Positions 35,814 to 45,220 are shown, counted from the first letter of the stretch. The stretch is 64,000 bases of DNA from JBALVT01 sp965262875 (GCA_965262875.1 OZ253569.1:5766001-5830000); one strand, 5' to 3'. Notes: generated from the sequence alone by a model not told the origin. Made by a program: numbers and translations.

Positions 35814-36471
35814 TGCTCTGCTCCAACCCTAAAGCGATTTCAAGTTTGGCAATAAACTTCTGAACTCGCTTGTGCTTGTAGACTTGTTTCAAGATTCGCA
35901 GCTCTGCAGCTGTTATACGGTTTAGCATGTGTTCGTCGATACGCATGCCCTGTACCAGCCAAGCCATCCCCTGCCATTCGATTTTTTTTAATGATACAAG
36001 ATCCAGTAGAGCACGAACGGGCTGAGCTACCAACACCGGCTGCTCACCCAACTGCACACGCTCTACCAATTCCAGAAAAAACCCCGCCTGAATGGCAAGC
36101 GGATGAAAAGTAAACCTGCCCAGAGGCTCAGTATTAAACTCCTTTGCCTTCTTGCCTGGCACGACAGAAGCCGTGGTATACACCGCCTCGGGAATCCAGC
36201 CGTGAAAGGCAAGCGCGGTCTCCAGCGAGACATAGCTCCCCGGCGCCAATCTTTGCGCCAGAGCGTACGGGTGGCAAGGTTGGCTCCGATACTTGTCGGG
36301 CATCATGTACAGACCACGGCGCAACCGAATCAACTCACCGGCCTTCATTGCCCTATTAACCAGGTTGTAGCGGCGCTGACGGGTACCACAGAGCAAACGG
36401 CTTAACTGAGTATCCGTTAATACCCGGTCATTAAGCCCCTCTTCTACTAATTGTTCCGTTAAGGTCTGCAT
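35806..36471 (-). CDS. AbiEi-type antitoxin, second locus
   Basis: This 221-residue protein has an N-terminal winged helix (LSRLLCGTRQRRYNLVNRAM, then KAGELIRLRRGLYMMPDKY) followed by the AbiEi domain (SYVSLETALAFHGWIPEAVY). It should repress its own operon and neutralise the overlapping toxin. Between its start and the GNAT gene end (36472-36649) I see an AT-rich stretch likely to hold its promoter. Confidence 0.85.
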   Translation of the reverse strand: MQTLTEQLVEEGLNDRVLTDTQLSRLLCGTRQRRYNLVNRAMKAGELIRLRRGLYMMPDKYRSQPCHPYALAQRLAPGSYVSLETALAFHGWIPEAVYTTASVVPGKKAKEFNTEPLGRFTFHPLAIQAGFFLELVERVQLGEQPVLVAQPVRALLDLVSLKKIEWQGMAWLVQGMRIDEHMLNRITAAELRILKQVYKHKRVQKFIAKLEIALGLEQSND

Positions 36472-36649
36472 ATCCGCTTACCCGACCGTTATCAGCTGTC
36501 ATTCAACAGCACTGTCCTAAAGCATAAATATATCAAAAACTTGCATTTTATGAAAGTTTCTTACTATATTTTCACAGAGTTTCACGGGGACAGTTTACTT
36601 AACAGACGACTTGGGTCCAGGCTCGGGGTAACCTACGGCCCATCCCGGA

Positions 36650-37183
36650 CTATATTTGTCTCAGCGCATTCATAGGAACAAAGAGTTTCATGGGGTTTTC
36701 GCACATCTCGTGGAACATATCGAATTTGTCGTAGAAACCTTTCGCATCTTCATCGAGGATATCCAGGACCACCGCAATGGCGGGCAGGTGATGGGGAGGC
36801 TCTGTCATTTGCACGGCATGCCTAAGTGCGCTTACCAGGACTTTTTGACCATACCCCTTCCCTTGGTGGTTAATGTTTACAGCCAGACGGGCGAGCATCA
36901 CAACAGGTACCGGATATCCTGGCAGGCCTCCCAGTTTCGCTTCATCTGGAACGTCATCTTTAGCGATAGTCGATGTAGCGAGGGTGTAATACGCAGCCAC
37001 CGGCGCCTTCTCGCCGATCTTTGGAAACTCAGCAGGTAACACCCAAGTCATGCTCAAATTCTTGCCCATGTGCTTCACGGCATACCGGGCAAGGAATTCG
37101 TTCATTTTAGGTTTACCGCAATCGAATGCCTTGACGTCGAATGCGGTGCCGTTGAGGGGTATAAACTCTTGAGGTACCTTCAA
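36650..37183 (-). CDS. GNAT acetyltransferase, type II toxin
   Basis: This 177-residue GNAT protein has acetyl-CoA loop NHQGKGYGQKVL at about residues 106-117, following VVMLARLAVN. Size, composition and the partner gene match TacT/AtaT-type toxins, which acetylate aminoacyl-tRNA and block translation. The start is TTG directly at the antitoxin stop (TGATTG) with AAGGA upstream, so translation is coupled. Confidence 0.82.
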   Translation of the reverse strand: MKVPQEFIPLNGTAFDVKAFDCGKPKMNEFLARYAVKHMGKNLSMTWVLPAEFPKIGEKAPVAAYYTLATSTIAKDDVPDEAKLGGLPGYPVPVVMLARLAVNINHQGKGYGQKVLVSALRHAVQMTEPPHHLPAIAVVLDILDEDAKGFYDKFDMFHEMCENPMKLFVPMNALRQI

Positions 37184-37462
37184 TCAAAATCCTTCTTGAT
37201 CCAACTTTTTTGCTGCTTCCAAAATTCGTGGGCTAGGCACAAGAGTATTGTCACGGCATACAGCCATAAAGTTGTCGAATTGAGTATTTGTCAACGTGAT
37301 AGTCGCTTGGCGCTTTAACACTTCCGGCGCATCCTTTCTAATAAGGCTGACTAAATAATCTGTCATTGACTGACCAGATGCCACGCACGCACGCTCCGCA
37401 AGCTCCTTGTCTTCCGACGCTAGTCTAAAATTCATCCGCTCTTTTTTGGCTGAACTGGCCAT
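37184..37462 (-). CDS. DUF1778 ribbon-helix-helix antitoxin
   Basis: About 92 residues from ATG 37462 (MASSAKKERMNFRLASED). The ribbon-helix-helix part includes ERMNFRLASEDKELAERACV, then SGQSMTDYLVSLIR. The C-terminal tail (FDNFMAVCRDNTLVPSPRIL) would wrap the toxin. DUF1778 proteins are the antitoxins of GNAT toxins and repress the pair. Palindromic boxes lie just upstream. Confidence 0.85.
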   Translation of the reverse strand: MASSAKKERMNFRLASEDKELAERACVASGQSMTDYLVSLIRKDAPEVLKRQATITLTNTQFDNFMAVCRDNTLVPSPRILEAAKKLDQEGF

Positions 37463-37502
37463 CTCTCTTTCCTCTGGGAGATCCATTCTCTTAATTGAGA
37501 AC

Positions 37503-37550
37503 TGATGTACACCAACACGATGTATTAAATGTACGCCAATTTGACGTACA
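37503..37550 (-). promoter_or_regulatory. Operator region of the GNAT/DUF1778 pair
   Basis: TGTACGCCAA and TTGACGTACA form an inverted repeat at 37530-37550, and TGATGTACACCAA at 37503-37515 supplies another half-site. It lies 40-90 bp upstream of the antitoxin start, where ribbon-helix-helix antitoxins normally bind. Confidence 0.55.
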
Positions 37551-37597
37551 AAATCAAGTAAAGTTTCATTCGAAACCCCGTCTAGGCTTCTACCCCC

Positions 37598-37898
37598 CTA
37601 AAACCCCAAACAAATCTTCCCAAAATGCCCCTGCGACTCCTGAAACCGAAACGCCTCCCCCAACTCCTCAAGCCTAAAACTGCGATCAATCACAGGCTCA
37701 ATCCCAGTGGTATTAATCGCCCTCACCATATCCATCTGATGTGCTCTAGACCCCACAGTAATACCGCTGATCACCGCGTTTTTCCGGAAAAACTCCGCCG
37801 TAGGCACCTCGCCCGCAATACCGGTGAGTACGCCTATCATGGAAATATGCCCATCCAGGGCTACCGCGCGAATCGATTGCGGCAGCGTGCCAGACCCC
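37598..37898 (-). pseudogene. 3' third of a zinc alcohol dehydrogenase gene, fragment 3
   Basis: The frame reads SGTLPQSIRAVALDGHIS, then MIGVLTGIAGEVPTAEFF, and ends GEAFRFQESQGHFGKICLGF. The N-terminal two thirds, including the zinc ligands, are missing and the cut edge touches the left end of an IS3 element. Fragments 1 and 2 repeat its last 19-35 codons. Confidence 0.8.
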
Positions 37899-37977
37899 CC
37901 TGTGTGTCAACCTGATCCCATACACTCCCTGTTTGGGATAACATAGATTTCAGGGCTATGGATGCAGGAACCACACA

Positions 37978-38382
37978 ATGCCAAAACCACACTCAGATCC
38001 ACTCAATACACAAGTCACACCAGAGCCCGCACTGGAGAAACGCACGCGTCGCCAGTTCAAGCCGGAGTATAAGCTACGCATGATGGCCGAAGCTGACGCC
38101 TGTAAGCACGGTGAACTGGGTGCCCTGTTACGCCGTGAGAAACTCTACAGCAATCAACTCTCCGCCTGGCGCCGCGAGTATGCCGAAAACGGGGTTGCTG
38201 GCCTGAGCAAGAGTGCTCCCGGCCCTGCACCCTCGAAGACACCGGCTCAACGGCGCATCGAGCAGCTTGAGAAAGAAAACAATCGCCTGAACCGCAAGTT
38301 GGAGATTGCCAACGACTGTCTGGATTTGCAAAAAAAAGCCTTGTCGATGCTCGATCGTTTACGCAGTGGGAAGGATGTGTGA
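37978..38382 (+). CDS. IS3-family OrfA
   Basis: This 134-residue protein has the helix-turn-helix block RRQFKPEYKLRMMAEADACK, then SNQLSAWRREYAENG, and a C-terminal coiled coil (RRIEQLEKENNRLNRKLEIA). This is the DNA-binding half of IS3 transposases. It overlaps the start of orfB at GTGTGA. Confidence 0.88.
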   Translation: MPKPHSDPLNTQVTPEPALEKRTRRQFKPEYKLRMMAEADACKHGELGALLRREKLYSNQLSAWRREYAENGVAGLSKSAPGPAPSKTPAQRRIEQLEKENNRLNRKLEIANDCLDLQKKALSMLDRLRSGKDV

Positions 38383-38531
38383 ATAACGTGATTACCCATC
38401 GCCCTGCAAGACTGCCATTGTCGCAAGCGTGCCGTGTGTTAGCGCCACAGTAAACCCGCAGTTATTTGCCGCAGAATAAAAGAACGACAAAGAGGCGACA
38501 GTGATCCGGCTTAACTCCAATCGATCACAGG

Positions 38532-38723
38532 CTAGAACGGCAGCTCATGATTTACCTCGACACTGTCTGTGTACTCTTGTTGCTCAATCCGGATCTCCTC
38601 GTACAGTTGCGCAATCTCATCACCATAGTGATCCCACAGTACCGATCTCAGGTCGCCGAGCAGCTGATAAATACAATCGGCTTGTTCAGCCGTCCAGTAG
38701 ATTGTGATTTTTAAGGTTTTCAT
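38532..38723 (-). CDS. 63-residue protein coupled to IstB, copy B
   Basis: It is identical to the ORF at 3389 except Ile for Thr at residue 8. ATGA overlap with the istB stop is conserved. No family is recognised. Confidence 0.6.
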   Translation of the reverse strand: MKTLKITIYWTAEQADCIYQLLGDLRSVLWDHYGDEIAQLYEEIRIEQQEYTDSVEVNHELPF

Positions 38724-39481
38724 TTAGCCTTTCCTCGCTTTTTGGTCTCGCGCCGCTTCGACGCACACTCCTGCGCTTCCTTCATGCGGTACGACTCACC
38801 CTCAATGGCGATGACCTCGCTGTGATGGACTAAACGGTCAATCAGGGAGACCACACACGCGGCATTGGGGAACACGTCATTCCACTCGCCAAACGGACGG
38901 TTCGTTGTCACCAAAGTTGAACATTTCTCATAGCGCCGGTTGATGATTTCAAACAGCAAGTCAGCATGACGATTGCTGTAGGAGAGGTAGCCCACTTCAT
39001 CAATTACCAGCAAGGCGGGCCTGGCGTAGTGTTTCAATCGACGCTGCAGGGCATTGGCGCCATCCTGACCTGCCAGGTCGTTGAGCATCGCCGCTGCGGT
39101 GGTAAACAGCGCCGTATAGCCGTGCATGACAGCGTTATACCCCAGGTTCTGGGCGATCATCGATTTGCCCACGCCGTTGCTGCCCAGCAGGATAATATTG
39201 CTGGCCGTGTCCATAAAACCCAGTTGCATCAGGGCATGAATCGCTTGTGGGTCGATAGCGCTTGGCCACTGCCAGTCAAACTCACTCATCGGTTTGAACC
39301 GGCCCAGCCTGGCGCTGCTCAGGCGCCGTTCGAGTGAGCGCTGTTTGCGCTCGGCAAGCTCCCAGGCGATGAGCTGTGCCCGCCAGGGGTATTGCTCGTC
39401 GGTGATCTCGCCCCAGTGCGCCAGCACGCCGTGGAGCTTCAGTTCAAGTGCCTGCTGTTTGAGTTGCTCGATATCAATCAT
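38720..39481 (-). CDS. istB: IS21 helper ATPase IstB, copy B
   Basis: The protein is identical to copy A's IstB over its full length of about 253 residues, with Walker A GSNGVGKS and Walker B VIDEVGYL. The start at 39481 is chosen as in copy A. It is intact even though the neighbouring istA is broken. Confidence 0.9.
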   Translation of the reverse strand: MIDIEQLKQQALELKLHGVLAHWGEITDEQYPWRAQLIAWELAERKQRSLERRLSSARLGRFKPMSEFDWQWPSAIDPQAIHALMQLGFMDTASNIILLGSNGVGKSMIAQNLGYNAVMHGYTALFTTAAAMLNDLAGQDGANALQRRLKHYARPALLVIDEVGYLSYSNRHADLLFEIINRRYEKCSTLVTTNRPFGEWNDVFPNAACVVSLIDRLVHHSEVIAIEGESYRMKEAQECASKRRETKKRGKAK

Positions 39482-40975
39482 CGGTATCATCTCCTGTCTC
39501 GCTTCGGGTGCCATTGAGCTTGTCGTAATCGGCAAGCCGAGCCAGCTTGACGCTGTAGTGTTTGACCTTCGCCGGCACGGCGACAGCAAGCGGTGGCGGC
39601 AGGTGCTGTTCATCACGGCGGCGCTCAAGAACGTGCTGCACCGCCTCCGGGTAGGGTGATTGCCGATCAAGTGCTTCACCCAGAGCTACATGCAGCTCGT
39701 CCCGCCCATAATCATCAAGCAGTTGATTGAGTAACCGGACCGTGGTTTTAATGACATGTCCACGCTGTGCCGATTGCTGCAGCAGCGTCTGGGCGTGCGC
39801 CGAAGCATGGCTCAGGCGATCCTGACCCCGGTGTAGTTTGGCGTGGGTTTTCTCCAGCCATAGGGCATTGATATGCGCCTCCTGTTCGATTTGCTCCCCT
39901 TTGCCAAAGCTGCGCTGATGCTCAGCAATGCATTGATCGCCCTCCACTATCTGGAGCCGCTCCAGGCCAGCGCTCACGCTCAATGGCTTGTGCACGTATT
40001 GATGGGGAATGGAGTAATCATTGAGATCGAAGCGAACATAAGGGGTTTTGGCGGCCCGCACGGGCTGTCTCTCATGGGTATCAAAGGGATTATCCGGCAA
40101 ACTCACCTGCTCCTGTAAGAAGGCTTCCCTGACCGTCAACGTACGCTCTTCAGGGCAAGCCCGATCAGCACTCACACCCTGGCACCAGTGCTCAGCTTGC
40201 GCATTGAGTTCGGCCAGTGTTTGCCAGTGACGAGCGGCAAAGAAATTATCGCGAATATAGCGAATCGCTCTTTCTACCCGGCCCTTTTCATTGCCCCGGG
40301 CCACCGCCACCGGGCGTGGTTCGAAGCGATAGTGGGCTGACACAAGGCCAGCAAGGTGGGGTGGAAGCGGATGGCGTCACCGTGGCGCTCCAATACGGCC
40401 GATTTAAGGTTGTCGTACAGCAGCACCTTTGGCAATCCTTGCCAGGCCTCGAATGCCGCTACATGGCCGCGTAAAAAGTGCTCCATTTGCTGGTTGAGAT
40501 AAAAGCGCAAGAAGATCTGTCGCGACCAGCTCAGCACCATCACAAACGCCATTAACGGCCGCCGGGCCTTGCCGATCTGAATATGCCCGAACGAACCCCA
40601 GTCAACCTGGGCTTGCTCACCGGGCAGGGTTTTTAGGCGTAAATACGCCTCGGGCAGCTTGCGCGGCCGCAGTTCACTGATACGCTGGCGAAACTGGCTG
40701 GGGCCACCGGGGTATCCCCGCAGGCGGGCCATTTCATACAAGCGGGCCGCCGTGAGTGTGGGAAACTCCCGCAGGGTGTCGATGACAAAGGGCAGATAGG
40801 GGTCGATGATCGACGCACGGCGAGTGCGCTCCACCTTGGGCAGGCCAGCCTGTGCCAGTACCCGATCAACCACTGAGTGGTGAATGCCAAGCTGGGTCGC
40901 AATGGTGCCCGTTCGCCACTTCTCAACAAAATGGTAGCGCAGTATTTTTGCTTCAGTTTCTTTGCCGATGGCCAT
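39474..40975 (-). pseudogene. istA: IstA, copy B, frameshifted by a 2-bp insertion
   Basis: The sequence GCTGACAAGGCC of copy A reads GCTGACACAAGGCC here (about 40340). This splits the protein into an N-terminal 233-residue frame (HTH and the first two Asp of the DDE core) and a C-terminal 289-residue frame. One substitution (Asp to Gly in SVSAGLERL) is also seen. Copy B would depend on copy A for transposase. Confidence 0.9.
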
Positions 40976-41014
40976 GACTGCCCTCCGATTGATGACTCCT
41001 GTCCAGCCGCTGCA

Positions 41015-41434
41015 CTAATGTCGCCGGAATCTGCGCCTGAACTGACTGCTCTGCAGAAAATCACTGCGCAAAAAGGGACCGCAGACCGCGCCACAGTGAT
41101 GGCAGCGCACGGTGGCGTCAGTTTTACCCGGCATATCGGCCCTTTTGATCTCATCAGGCACGGTTTGCAGTAGATCACGGAGTATTATTGCCAGAGAACG
41201 GTGATGCGTTACTTTTTGTTGTTGCCGTTCTCGATAACGCTGTTGGCGAGCGGCATTATTCATGCGACCCGGGCGAGTGGCCTGGTACTTCGCTCTGGCT
41301 CGTTTAATGGATTCCTTTCTGGCTTCCTGGCTGCAACCATCGGTGCAATACCGCTGGCCGCGATCACAGTGGGTACAGACGATGACCTGGGCGTAGCAGC
41401 GACAACAGTGGTAGAGACGGCTGGATGATGGCAT
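41015..41434 (-). CDS. Cys-rich accessory protein of the IS21 element, copy B
   Basis: The sequence is identical to the protein at 5870-6289: clustered CCRC, CTHC, YCTDGC cysteines, a basic middle and a CHHC C-terminal group. Its conservation along with istB and the 63-residue ORF supports a real role in the element. Confidence 0.6.
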   Translation of the reverse strand: MPSSSRLYHCCRCYAQVIVCTHCDRGQRYCTDGCSQEARKESIKRARAKYQATRPGRMNNAARQQRYRERQQQKVTHHRSLAIILRDLLQTVPDEIKRADMPGKTDATVRCHHCGAVCGPFLRSDFLQSSQFRRRFRRH

Positions 41435-42339
41435 CGACACAAAGGTCGATGAGGGCTGGATTTATTCCCATTATGTGCAACACTTAACGGGTCGTGCACC
41501 TGCACGGTTTTTTTGGGTATGGCGCCAGCGTTGACCGTCAAATCTGTGGTGGCGTCATACCGTTCTCAGCGACACTTATTCTTATAGTCCCTACGCTTGA
41601 ATCGTGCCTGCTTATTGGTCGCTCTTGAGTGTGACTGGGCCGCAGTTCTACCGCGCCGATTCTAATACGCCGAGATCCGTCTATTTCAAAATTCGGCAAA
41701 TAGCTGCGGTTTTGGAGTGGCGTCTACACCGTGCGCTGGGACTCAATCGAAGTACCGTGTATGCACACAGTAAACGCGCTGCCAACGATGAGCCACCGCG
41801 GCGTTGCCGTAAACAGTCGGTACAGCCACGCGCGCTCAGTGCCCAGGAGCGTGCGGTGGTAGTCGAGACGCTGCACAGCGAACCCTAGTGTGATCAATCG
41901 CCAGGGGAAGTGTACCAGCGGTTGCTGGAGCAGAATCAGTACCTGTGTTCGGTCAGCCCCATGCACCGTATTCTTCGCGGATTGCGTGAGAACGGTGATC
42001 GGCGCTGGTGCGAGGATGACTTTGACGGGTATAACATCGAGCACCATCACAGCGGCCTGGCAGGCTTCACGCCGGAACAGGTATTCACGGGAAGTTATCA
42101 CGAGGTTGCCGCACAGAAACAACGCGTGCTTGATGAACGCTATGCGCGTAATCCCGAGCGTTTTGTACGTGGAAGACCAACGGTACCCCTGCCGCCAGAA
42201 ACGGTGGCCATTAATCCGATTCTTGAAACCGGCGATGACACCATTATCGATGATCGCGTTAACTTCCCAACGCTGACAGCCGCTGGCTACGTGAAATAGA
42301 GGTTATCTTTGAAATGACTGTCCATATGAGGTTGACACC

Positions 42340-42952
42340 TTCCGGGACCGGGCAGCACACTAGGTTTTAAAAGATCATTATCAAAAGCATTCTGACCCAA
42401 CAAACGCAGGCTACCGTAGCTACCCGAGATGAATAAGACAGGAACAAGTATCACAATAACTACAAAACGGTTTATCCACTTAATGCCCCTGTCGTAGTGA
42501 TCTCCAGGATACTGGGCCAGCTTCGACAAACCGTATAGCCAAACTAAAAATAGCACTACGCCTGCCGCCAAAACGTATTTTGAACCATATAGAAGAGGCG
42601 CCACACTATGGCCAGCAATGTCCCAGGTCAGCCCGCTCATCTGCTGAAAACGCGGCAGCATACCCACCAAATTAAAGATCAATAAGCTTATCAGCGAGGC
42701 GAGAAACAGGAGCCCAAATACCAGACTAACCAATAGATCTGCCAGTTTGCTGACCAAAGAACTGCTATCTCGAAGCCAGCGAGTCTTCACCTGAGAGAAC
42801 GTGAGCAGACCTACCAAGAGCCACAGTTCAGGCTGTAGATGATAGGCGGTGGCTTTCAAATCAAACTCGAGAAGTCGTAAATAGATTAACTTATTGAGAA
42901 TTAGTCCAAAAGCAAAAGAGAGCGTAAGGGGAAAGAGTTTAGAGCTTAACAC
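42340..42952 (-). pseudogene. Membrane protein N-terminal domain, truncated by IS3
   Basis: About 200 residues with four to five hydrophobic segments (KLFPLTLSFAFGLILNKLIY; LWLLVGLLTFSQ; LLVSLVFGLLFLASLISLLI; YVLAAGVVLFLVWLYG; FVVIVILVPVLFISGSYGSL). The pattern resembles the membrane part of LTA-synthase/phosphoglycerol-transferase-like sulfatases, whose extracellular enzyme domain would follow. That part is replaced by the IS3 end. Identity of the missing domain is a guess. Confidence 0.55.
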
Positions 42953-42959
42953 TGATATG

Positions 42960-43253
42960 TTGTGACCTTGTCAATCGATAACATCATTCTTTCATGTTTT
43001 TCTCTCTTAGTAAGCCCTTGAGGCAGAACAGGGGCAGCTATTAACGACGGTTGATCAATCTGATATTCGCGGGTCGGAACCGCCTGACAAATCTTCGTCG
43101 TGGAGCTGCCTCTCTCTATTATCGAGGGTCGTTCCGGTTACCCGGACGCCTCTTAGTGTCCTCGAGGGTTCTCCCACCGGGCCACCCCTGTTCTGTCCCA
43201 AAAGCTCACTGGTCCCCTCTTTTACAGGCCACTTTGTTTCGGCCTTTTCTCAA
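42960..43253. other. Spacer: truncated gene promoter and 3' flank of the IS110 element
   Basis: No supported ORF. The right part, between the transposase stop at 43254 and about 43010, is probably the noncoding right end of the IS110 element. Its exact tip could not be fixed because IS110-group elements lack terminal repeats. Confidence 0.4.
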
Positions 43254-44380
43254 CTACGCGCTTGCTTCATTGGCGTTCTTTGGCATCACTTCGCAAGCAA
43301 TCGCCCAGATAAACCCCGTCAGTTCGCGTGCGATGGCTATGCTGATTTTTTGCGGCAGTAAACCGCGTTTGCTCAAAGCCTGATATCGACCACAGAGCCG
43401 CTTCTGTGCCTTCCACGCAATTGCTTGTACCTCATCAGGCGCTTGTTCAGCACGTCGTTGCAGCGCTGCCGTTTTACGGGCTGGAAACCGGTAGCACCAC
43501 GCCGCCTCAACCAATACCCGCCGCACATGCCCATTCCCTGTCTTGGTAATCCCCCCTCGGTACGTCCTCGGGCCACTCGAGGACTCACTGGGCACCAAAC
43601 CCGGATACTTCATGAGCTGGCGCGGTGAATCAAAGCGGGTGATATCGCCAGGTTCCGCCACAACCGTCATCGCTGTGATCAGGCGACAGCCACGCAACGC
43701 CATCAAACCCTCGACCACGGGGCCAGGGTCCAGTCAGCCATCGCCTCATGCATGGCCTGTTCAAGATAAGCGACGCGCTGTTGCTGCTGTTTCACACTGT
43801 CGATGTATTCCTGAAATACGATTTGCTGAACCCGGTGGCTAAACTTGATGCCCTCCAACCAACGCCAGTAAGCCTGCGTCCATTTACTTTTCCCGCTGAC
43901 GTACCTCTGACCATGGCGCAGCAAAAATGCACATAGGCGCTGCCGGGCTTGGCGCTCAAGGTGCTTCATGTCCTCCCGGGCGCGGGTCAGATCCCGCATC
44001 GCTTCCTGTTCCTGATCCGGCACCCAGACCGGGGTTAACTCGCCCGCTCGATGCAAGCGCGCCAGGTTCTCGCTGTCACGCCGATCCGTTTTCACCCGGT
44101 CGCCTGGTTTGGTCGGTATCAGCGAGGGCGCTACTACGGAGCAATCATGCCCCGAGTCGCTGATCTGACGGTAGATGCCGTACCCACACGGCCCCGCTTC
44201 ATAGCAACAGGAAGCGACCTCCCCGTTCGGACTGATATCCTTCAAAAGTTTCGACAGCGCTGCGGGCGTGTTCACAATCTCGCCGTAAAACCGAGACTTT
44301 CCGCCCGCGGCATCAGCGATCGCAACCGCAATCGTATCCTTGTGTGTATCCAGTCCCACATACTTGATAAACTCGTTCAT
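43254..44380 (-). pseudogene. IS110-family DEDD transposase, frameshifted
   Basis: The N-terminal frame (44380 to about 43710) contains YVGLDTHKDTIAVAIADA, CYEAGPCGYGIYRQ and TDRRDSENLARLHRAGEL, the DEDD part. The C-terminal frame (to 43254) contains LRGCRLITAMTVVAEPGDIT and YPGLVPSESSSGPRTYRGGI with the conserved serine region. They meet at APWSRV/VVEGLMALRG, where one G appears lost. It belongs to a different IS110 subgroup from the one at 16163. Confidence 0.85.
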
Positions 44381-44470
44381 GACCTATCCTCCTCAATTAT
44401 GGCTCTGAGCCGAAGATGTACCGTCCTCAGCTTAATCCACGGCGTTGAGGACGGATAGGTCACTACATTA
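44381..44470 (-). ncRNA. Candidate bridge-RNA region upstream of the IS110 transposase
   Basis: In IS110-group elements the bridge RNA is encoded in the left end before the transposase. Here the stretch before the start codon contains CTATCC (44395 area) and GGATAG (44450 area) as complementary arms, and CCGTCCTCA versus TGAGGACGG inside, so a stem-loop is likely. Guide loops were not identified. Confidence 0.35.
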
Positions 44471-44473
44471 TGT

Positions 44474-45124
44474 CTATGACGAAGCCTTGCTGCTTCGCGA
44501 TTTGGGATCCAACTGAGCCCACAAGGTATCCGCTGCTGTCTCACACAGACGTTTCACCGAGGCGGAGTCTGTGTAAATACCGTCGATTAGAAGCCGGCTC
44601 ATCCCGTGCATGGTTCCCCAGGCTAGATGGGTGAAGCGCAATACATCCAAATCCTTCGCGATATAGCCGCGATCCTGCAGACGCTTCAATCTCTCCACAT
44701 CGGATCTCAATGATCCGCGCGCTGAACTTACCAATGTTTTCGACAGGCTTTTGGAGCGCCACAAATTCCCGCCAAACATCAGGTCGTAATACTCGACGTT
44801 ATTTACAGCAAAACTCAAATAGGCCTTGGCCCACACCAGCATGGCATGGTGCCCGCCCTGCCCTCTGCCCTTTTCCAGAGCGGCCTTCATGGCCCGATCA
44901 AAACGAATAAAGCCTTCCTCCGCCACTGCACAAAGTAGACTATGCTTATCTTTAAAGTGGTGATACGGGGCTGTGCGCGACACGCCCACATTTGCCGCCA
45001 AACTGCGCAGCGACAGCGCTGCCTCACCCTCTTCGCGGAGGATACGGGCAGTTTCATCGAGCAATACAGCTTTCAAATCACCGTGATGATAGGTCTGTTT
45101 GGCGTCGGCTTGAGAATCTTTCAT
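44474..45124 (-). CDS. TetR/AcrR-family regulator with WHG-type C-terminus
   Basis: This 216-residue regulator has a helix-turn-helix (ALSLRSLAANVGVSRTAPYH, about residues 38-57) preceded by YHHGDLKAVLLDETARI, the opening typical of the WHG-domain TetR group. The C-terminal domain includes AYLSFAVNNVEYYDLMFGGN. It diverges from the HMG-CoA reductase gene across an operator-like repeat, so it probably controls that gene and itself. Confidence 0.88.
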   Translation of the reverse strand: MKDSQADAKQTYHHGDLKAVLLDETARILREEGEAALSLRSLAANVGVSRTAPYHHFKDKHSLLCAVAEEGFIRFDRAMKAALEKGRGQGGHHAMLVWAKAYLSFAVNNVEYYDLMFGGNLWRSKSLSKTLVSSARGSLRSDVERLKRLQDRGYIAKDLDVLRFTHLAWGTMHGMSRLLIDGIYTDSASVKRLCETAADTLWAQLDPKSRSSKASS

Positions 45125-45140
45125 GGCGGCAACTTATCAG

Positions 45141-45199
45141 CTTATCTTGACACTGTCAAAATAGAGCGGTATGGTAGCCGCCCTTATCTTGACACCGTC
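45141..45199. promoter_or_regulatory. Repeated operator between tetR and HMG-CoA reductase
   Basis: CTTATCTTGACACTGTC (45141-45157) recurs as CTTATCTTGACACCGTC (45183-45199), 42 bp apart, about four helical turns. The first copy extends to the perfect palindrome TTGACACTGTCAA (45147-45159). This is consistent with two TetR sites over divergent promoters. Confidence 0.6.
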
Positions 45200-45220
45200 T
45201 AGTTCTTAAAGGAAATACCC

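Larger units (their letters stand above)
38437..41728 (-). mobile_element. IS21-family element, copy B
   Basis: It has the same tips as copy A: TGTTAGCGCCAC at 38437 and the inverted TGTAGACGCCAC ending at 41728. The exact 5-bp duplication CCGTG lies at 38432-38436 and 41729-41733. It is two bases longer than copy A because of an inserted CA in istA. Near-identity to copy A and the perfect duplication mark recent movement. Confidence 0.95.
38379..42299 (+). pseudogene. IS3-family OrfB, split by IS21 and internally deleted
   Basis: The first 20 or so codons (VITHRPARLPLSQACR) lie before the IS21 copy. After removing it and one CCGTG the frame continues SQACRALGLNRSTVYAH. TAG stops it at 41886, after LHSEP. 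Beyond, GEVYQRLLEQNQYL leads to LRENGDRRW, which jumps directly to DDFDGYNIEHHHSGLAGFTP. Most of the DDE core is therefore deleted. The C-terminal GFTPEQVFTGSY tail is typical. Confidence 0.85.
37903..42339 (+). mobile_element. IS3-family element carrying an IS21 insertion
   Basis: The left tip near 37903 (TGTGTCAACCTGATCC) pairs with an inverted right tip near 42339 (AGGTTGACAC); exact end bases are uncertain. orfA is intact. orfB is split by the IS21 copy B (38437-41728) and has a stop and an internal deletion as well. It abuts alcohol dehydrogenase fragment 3 on the left and a truncated membrane protein gene on the right. Confidence 0.75.
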
